From Paracoccaceae bacterium (GTDB taxonomy: Bacteria > Pseudomonadota > Alphaproteobacteria > Rhodobacterales > Rhodobacteraceae), in contig JAOUMG010000038.1 in assembly GCA_029881635.1 (NCBI GenBank), forward strand, positions 1 to 9,452: a stretch of DNA of 9,452 nt. The letters run 5' to 3'. Below the pieces are notes generated by a model. The model saw only the letters and a list, made by a program, of their open reading frames with translations. It did not search any database and had not been told where the DNA came from. The position numbers and the translations under genes were made by a program. Shown here in pieces: positions 7,198 through 9,452 of this stretch. Position 1 is the first letter of the stretch. Every line of letters starts with the position of its first letter.

Positions 7198-7226
7198 GGG
7201 CGCCCCAGATTCAGGCTGGCGCGCCC
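7198..7226 (-). other. Intercistronic hairpin between dmmD and dmmA
   Basis: The arms are GGGCGCCCCAG at 7198-7208 and CTGGCGCGCCC at 7216-7226, with ten of eleven pairs matched (one C-C mismatch) and a 7-nt loop. It lies within the 73-nt gap between the dmmD stop and the dmmA start. Reading on the minus strand it is followed by AAATACACG, with no U-tract, so it does not look like a Rho-independent terminator. An RNA-stability element, processing site or partial attenuator that uncouples dmmD from dmmABC levels is more likely. Confidence 0.6.
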
Positions 7227-7234
7227 GTTGGTCT

Positions 7235-8374
7235 TTAGCCCTTTACGGTACGACGCTTTTTTTCAGGGTCGAAAAAGGGCATCGAGTGGGTGACCGCGCC
7301 GATTTCGCCGTGAGTTTCACAGTTCACCGTCAACTTGGTACCATTGTTGGCACAATCTACCGGCAGACGGGCAATAGCAATATTGTGCTTGTTCAAAGGC
7401 GAATACATTGCCTGCGTAACAAGCCCCACCTTCTTGCCCCCGCGCATCACCGGGGCACCGTTGCCGGGCACGTTCTTCCCGTCGAGTTTCATGCCCCAGA
7501 TCTTGAACCTTTCCTTGCCCTTGAGGCGATAGTGCTCTTCCGCACCGCGGAAACCGACCTTGCCCGGCGAAACGGTGAAATCCAGACCGAGTTCCCATAG
7601 CGTGTCGCCGGGACCCTCGTTTTCAAAGGGATACATTTCCGAGTTATCGTAGGGGAAGAACAGCAGGTAGCTTTCCGTACGCAACATATCGAGCGTGGTG
7701 AACCGGCAAGGAATGATCCCCATCGATTTGCCTTCGTCAAGGATACGATCCCAGATACCCGGCGCGTCCTGACCACGGCAGAAAATCTCATAACCGCGCT
7801 CACCAGTGTAACCTGTGCGCGAAATCATGACCGGCTTGCCGAAAAGCGAGGTCTGCATCTGGTTGAAATAATTGAGGTTGCGAATGCCCTCGACATGCTT
7901 TTGTAGGTAGTCAACGGCCAGCGGGCCCTGCAATGACAAATCATGAAGGTTGTCGTCAAAGCGGATCGACACATCACGGCCCGTCGCAGCCATGGTCAAC
8001 TGTTCATGACCCTGCCCCGACCCGTGGACAACCATAAAGGCATTCGGTCCCGTGCGGTAGATCACACAATCGTCCACGAACTTGCCTGCATCATTCAGCA
8101 TGCAGGCATAAACCGACCGCCCCGGCATCAGCTTTTCCATGTTCCGCGTTGTGGCGCGTTCGATCACATGGCTCGCCGCCGGTCCGGTGATGTGGACTTT
8201 TTTCAATCCCGATACATCCATAAGACCTGCTTTGGTACGGATGGCCATATACTCGTCATCCGGGTCGCTATTTTCATAGGACCATGCTGTACCCATACCG
8301 CTCCAGTCTTCCAGAACGGATCCCATCGCGCGGTGGCGATCGCCGAGTGTCGAGAATCTCCAGGAATTGGTCAT
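7235..8374 (-). CDS. dmmD: DmmD, GcvT-like aminomethyltransferase family protein (THF-dependent C1 acceptor)
   Basis: A 379-residue protein of the GcvT/YgfZ/DmdA superfamily, close to the normal length for a stand-alone aminomethyltransferase. The folate-binding domain spans roughly residues 40-270, with AGLMDVSGLKKVHITGP (49-65), the VDDCVIY segment (100-106) aligning with the conserved Asp of glycine cleavage T-protein, and ISRTGYTGERGYEIF (184-198). A GcvT C-terminal barrel follows at about 285-370. In Ruegeria pomeroyi, dmmD is the first gene of dmmDABC. It is needed for growth on methylated amines but not for DMA monooxygenase activity in E. coli (established work on this operon). A role in moving the formaldehyde released by DmmABC onto THF is a reasonable inference. 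The ATG at 8374 is chosen because GGGGAG (8380-8385, minus strand) lies 5 nt upstream and because homology begins near WRFSTLGDRH; the frame extends 16 codons further without support. Confidence 0.87.
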   Translation of the reverse strand: MTNSWRFSTLGDRHRAMGSVLEDWSGMGTAWSYENSDPDDEYMAIRTKAGLMDVSGLKKVHITGPAASHVIERATTRNMEKLMPGRSVYACMLNDAGKFVDDCVIYRTGPNAFMVVHGSGQGHEQLTMAATGRDVSIRFDDNLHDLSLQGPLAVDYLQKHVEGIRNLNYFNQMQTSLFGKPVMISRTGYTGERGYEIFCRGQDAPGIWDRILDEGKSMGIIPCRFTTLDMLRTESYLLFFPYDNSEMYPFENEGPGDTLWELGLDFTVSPGKVGFRGAEEHYRLKGKERFKIWGMKLDGKNVPGNGAPVMRGGKKVGLVTQAMYSPLNKHNIAIARLPVDCANNGTKLTVNCETHGEIGAVTHSMPFFDPEKKRRTVKG

Positions 8375-8457
8375 GTCTTCTCCCCATAACGTGATTTTTC
8401 GTTTTGCGCAGTCTGGGATCATCGCTACAGAAAATCAACACTCATGTGCAACAATTT

Positions 8458-8510
8458 TTCCTGACAGGTATAATATCCTATTAGTGTAGCGTTTGCCGGT
8501 GCGTCAGGAA
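8458..8510. repeat. 8-bp inverted repeat TTCCTGAC / GTCAGGAA
   Basis: TTCCTGAC at 8458-8465 is exactly inverted as GTCAGGAA at 8503-8510, with 37 nt between. The repeat encloses the minus-strand TATTAT hexamer at 8470-8475, so paired operator half-sites around a dmmD promoter are possible. The left arm also starts the small palindrome CCTGACAGG (8460-8468). Confidence 0.4.
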
Positions 8511-8639
8511 TTTCCAGCCTCTCTGGCATTCACGATCCGTATCGACCACACCCGTGGCTAATCATCCGCACAAACCGGCCCCGCGTTCCTCGCCACTGGC
8601 CGAACCAAACTGCGGTGAAGCATGCAGGATTGGAGTCCG

Positions 8640-8706
8640 ACGTGAATTTCATTGGGATTATACAGCTTTAACGTGTGATACCTCATCCAAAACGGTATCA
8701 GACGTG
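8640..8706. repeat. Three ACGTG motifs at exact 31-nt spacing
   Basis: ACGTG occurs at 8640-8644, 8671-8675 and 8702-8706, with start-to-start distances of 31 and 31 nt, about three helical turns. Extended copies read GACGTGAA, AACGTGTG and GACGTGTC. The last two overlap the arms of the dyad at 8671-8705. Such phasing suits a protein binding one face of the DNA, but the motif is short and the function is inference. Confidence 0.4.
8671..8705. promoter_or_regulatory. 35-bp dyad (12-11-12), putative operator or RNA hairpin
   Basis: The left arm ACGTGTGATACC (8671-8682) and right arm GGTATCAGACGT (8694-8705) are inverted repeats with one mismatch, separated by 11 nt. The inner 7 bp (TGATACC/GGTATCA) are perfect. 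The centre lies 194 bp before the amt start and 314 bp before the dmmD start, so it could serve either direction. No U-tract follows on either strand, which argues against a terminator. Confidence 0.5.
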
Positions 8707-8796
8707 TCGCGCTTGGCCTGCGCTTGGCGCCCTGCTCAATGGAATGCCTTCCAACCATCTGAAAAGGGACGAAATTATTTTATCCTGTGAAAAAGT

Positions 8797-8827
8797 TTGA
8801 CAAATGCGCAATATCGAACATTACCTA
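8797..8827 (+). promoter_or_regulatory. Candidate sigma-70-type promoter for amt
   Basis: A perfect TTGACA lies at 8797-8802. The -10 is poor: ATTACC at 8820-8825 (17-nt spacer) or TACCTA at 8822-8827 (19-nt spacer). If used, transcription would start near 8833 and give a leader of about 50 nt. The strong -35 with a weak -10 would suit an activator-dependent promoter. Confidence 0.35.
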
Positions 8828-8845
8828 TAGGCAAAAAAGATCACT

Positions 8846-8862
8846 GCGGGGGAACAGCCCGC
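8846..8862 (+). other. Small GC-rich hairpin in the amt leader
   Basis: GCGGG (8846-8850) pairs with CCCGC (8858-8862) across a 7-nt loop, ending 5 nt before the Shine-Dalgarno of amt. It is short, but all pairs are G-C. It could influence access to the ribosome site; no other evidence. Confidence 0.3.
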
Positions 8863-8867
8863 CTAAT

Positions 8868-8873
8868 GGGGAG
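8868..8873 (+). promoter_or_regulatory. Shine-Dalgarno GGGGAG deciding the GTG start of amt
   Basis: GGGGAG lies 8 nt before GTG 8882. The same 9-mer ATGGGGAGA also precedes the divergent dmmD start on the other strand. The next in-frame start candidate is an ATG 23 codons later, inside the first membrane segment, so GTG 8882 is preferred. Confidence 0.65.
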
Positions 8874-8881
8874 ACGCGAAA

Positions 8882-9452
8882 GTGGATGGCAATCTAAATG
8901 CACTTACGACCATTTTTACCGAGTTCTATTACTGGGTAACGGTCGTATTCATGTTCCTGATCCATGTTGGATTTTGCATGTACGAAGTCGGCGCAAGCCG
9001 CCGTCGTAACCATATGCACACGCTTATGAAGAATATTATGATCATCCCTCTGGTGACCGTAACCTTCTTCTTCTTTGGCTGGTGGATATATTGGGCTTTC
9101 CCGATGTTTCCGTTTTTCGGCGGACTGAACCACGAAATGGGAAGCGCCAATCTGCCATGGTCGCCCACGATGGGCACAAACCTCCAAGATCACATTTCAG
9201 GTGTATTCTGGGCAGCGTTCCTGCTGTTCTCCTGGACAGCGGCATCCATCGTCTCGGGATCCGTGATCGAACGCATTCGGTCTTCGGCACTCTGGCTTCA
9301 TGCGGTTATGATCGGCTCGGTCTGGTGGATCATTGATGCCGCCTGGGGTTGGCATTATGGGGGCTGGATGGTCCAGAAATTGGGCTATCACGATGCCTAC
9401 GCCTCGGGCGTTATCCATGCCATCGCTGGCGGATATGCGCTGGGCGTGATCA
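8882..9452 (+). CDS. amt: Amt/Mep/Rh-family ammonium transporter, 3' truncated by window edge
   Basis: An open frame of 190 codons from a GTG start to the right edge; the family is usually 400 residues or more, so about half is missing. It is a polytopic inner-membrane protein. Hydrophobic segments appear near residues 10-34, 50-72, 105-127, 136-152 and from about 172. Family signatures are GSVIERIRSSALWLHA (126-141) and DAYASGVIHAIAGGYALG (171-188). Asp171 and His179 have the same 8-residue spacing as AmtB Asp160 and His168, the conserved substrate-path Asp and first pore His. The usual HINAG after that His reads HAIAGG, marking a divergent subfamily. It conducts ammonium and possibly methylammonium. 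Transcribed divergently from dmmDABC, it probably imports or retrieves ammonium, or admits methylated amines; the latter is inference. No N-terminal signal peptide of the AmtB kind is seen. Confidence 0.88.
   Translation, partial: MDGNLNALTTIFTEFYYWVTVVFMFLIHVGFCMYEVGASRRRNHMHTLMKNIMIIPLVTVTFFFFGWWIYWAFPMFPFFGGLNHEMGSANLPWSPTMGTNLQDHISGVFWAAFLLFSWTAASIVSGSVIERIRSSALWLHAVMIGSVWWIIDAAWGWHYGGWMVQKLGYHDAYASGVIHAIAGGYALGVI

Larger units (their letters stand above)
8375..8881. other. 507-bp non-coding region between dmmD and amt with several dyads
   Basis: No convincing gene lies here. Two short open frames (8554-8790 plus, 8558-8758 minus) have low-complexity, unfamiliar translations and no ribosome binding sites. 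The region must hold the promoters for the dmmDABC operon (minus) and amt (plus). Elements visible: an 8-bp inverted repeat (8458-8510); a TATTAT minus-strand -10-like hexamer at 8470-8475 with no good -35; three ACGTG motifs at 31-nt intervals (8640-8706); a 12-bp dyad (8671-8705); a 9-bp tandem repeat GCGCTTGGC with an 11-nt period (8709-8728); and a consensus TTGACA at 8797-8802. The density of symmetry suggests more than one regulator binds. Confidence 0.7.

Noticed and set aside
7198..7226. Rho-independent terminator between dmmD and dmmA
   Set aside because: The stem is strong, but no T-run follows on the transcribed strand and the downstream genes belong to the same operon.
8713..8728. 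Sigma-54-like promoter TTGGC-N7-TGGC for amt
   Set aside because: It keeps the GG/GC spacing but misses most of the consensus, and it arises from the GCGCTTGGC tandem repeat.
8554..8790. Possible 78-residue gene in the dmmD-amt gap
   Set aside because: It has a GTG start with no Shine-Dalgarno, an unfamiliar composition, and overlap with the dyad and repeats. It is better read as non-coding.
1..9452. CRISPR array, tRNA, rRNA or insertion sequence
   Set aside because: No regularly repeated spacer array, cloverleaf, rRNA core sequence, transposase-like frame or terminal inverted repeats were seen on either strand.

Overview
The window reads as chromosomal DNA of a marine alphaproteobacterium, most likely a Rhodobacteraceae/Roseobacter-group organism. 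This is inferred from protein style, moderate-to-high GC coding sequence, and the combination of a sarcosine-oxidase-like complex with a heme-dependent dimethylamine (DMA) monooxygenase operon and an ammonium transporter. All nine confidently called genes fit one theme: methylated-amine catabolism, capture of the released one-carbon units on tetrahydrofolate (THF), and handling of the ammonium or amines.

Layout. Positions 2-2179 (+) hold the C-terminal three quarters of a heterotetrameric sarcosine oxidase / N-methylglutamate dehydrogenase alpha-type subunit (SoxA/MgdC-like), open at the left edge. It overlaps the gamma-type subunit (SoxG/MgdD-like, 2172-2744, +) by 8 nt. That gene ends tail-to-tail, with a 4-nt overlap, against a GlxA-type AraC regulator (2741-3748, -). 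A 119-bp gap separates the regulator from a divergent XRE-cupin regulator (3868-4530, +). Seven bases further on is the end of a four-gene minus-strand operon that reads right to left: dmmD (7235-8374, GcvT-like), dmmA (6550-7161, Cys4-ribbon subunit), dmmB (5588-6553, flavin/[2Fe-2S] reductase) and dmmC (4538-5578, heme-dependent oxidative N-demethylase alpha family, formerly DUF3445). A 507-bp non-coding region (8375-8881) separates dmmD from a divergent Amt-family ammonium transporter, which begins at a GTG at 8882 and runs off the right edge.

How the genes work together (known pathway plus inference). DmmABC oxidatively demethylates DMA to monomethylamine (MMA) and formaldehyde. MMA is assimilated through gamma-glutamylmethylamide and N-methylglutamate, and N-methylglutamate dehydrogenase (MgdABCD) is a homologue of heterotetrameric sarcosine oxidase. 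The soxA/soxG-like genes are therefore more likely mgdC/mgdD than true sarcosine oxidase genes. Both enzyme systems release a C1 unit at formaldehyde level, and both carry a GcvT-type fold (inside the alpha subunit, and as the separate DmmD) that could pass it to THF. Two regulators sit between the two modules.

Most notable points. DmmA appears to be a degenerate relative of the NAD-binding half of the reductase DmmB, fused to a Cys4 ribbon. The GcvT part of the alpha subunit has markedly more G/C-ending codons than its flanks. An 11-bp-arm hairpin separates dmmD from dmmABC. The dmmD-amt intergenic region carries a 12-11-12 dyad and three ACGTG motifs spaced exactly 31 nt apart.
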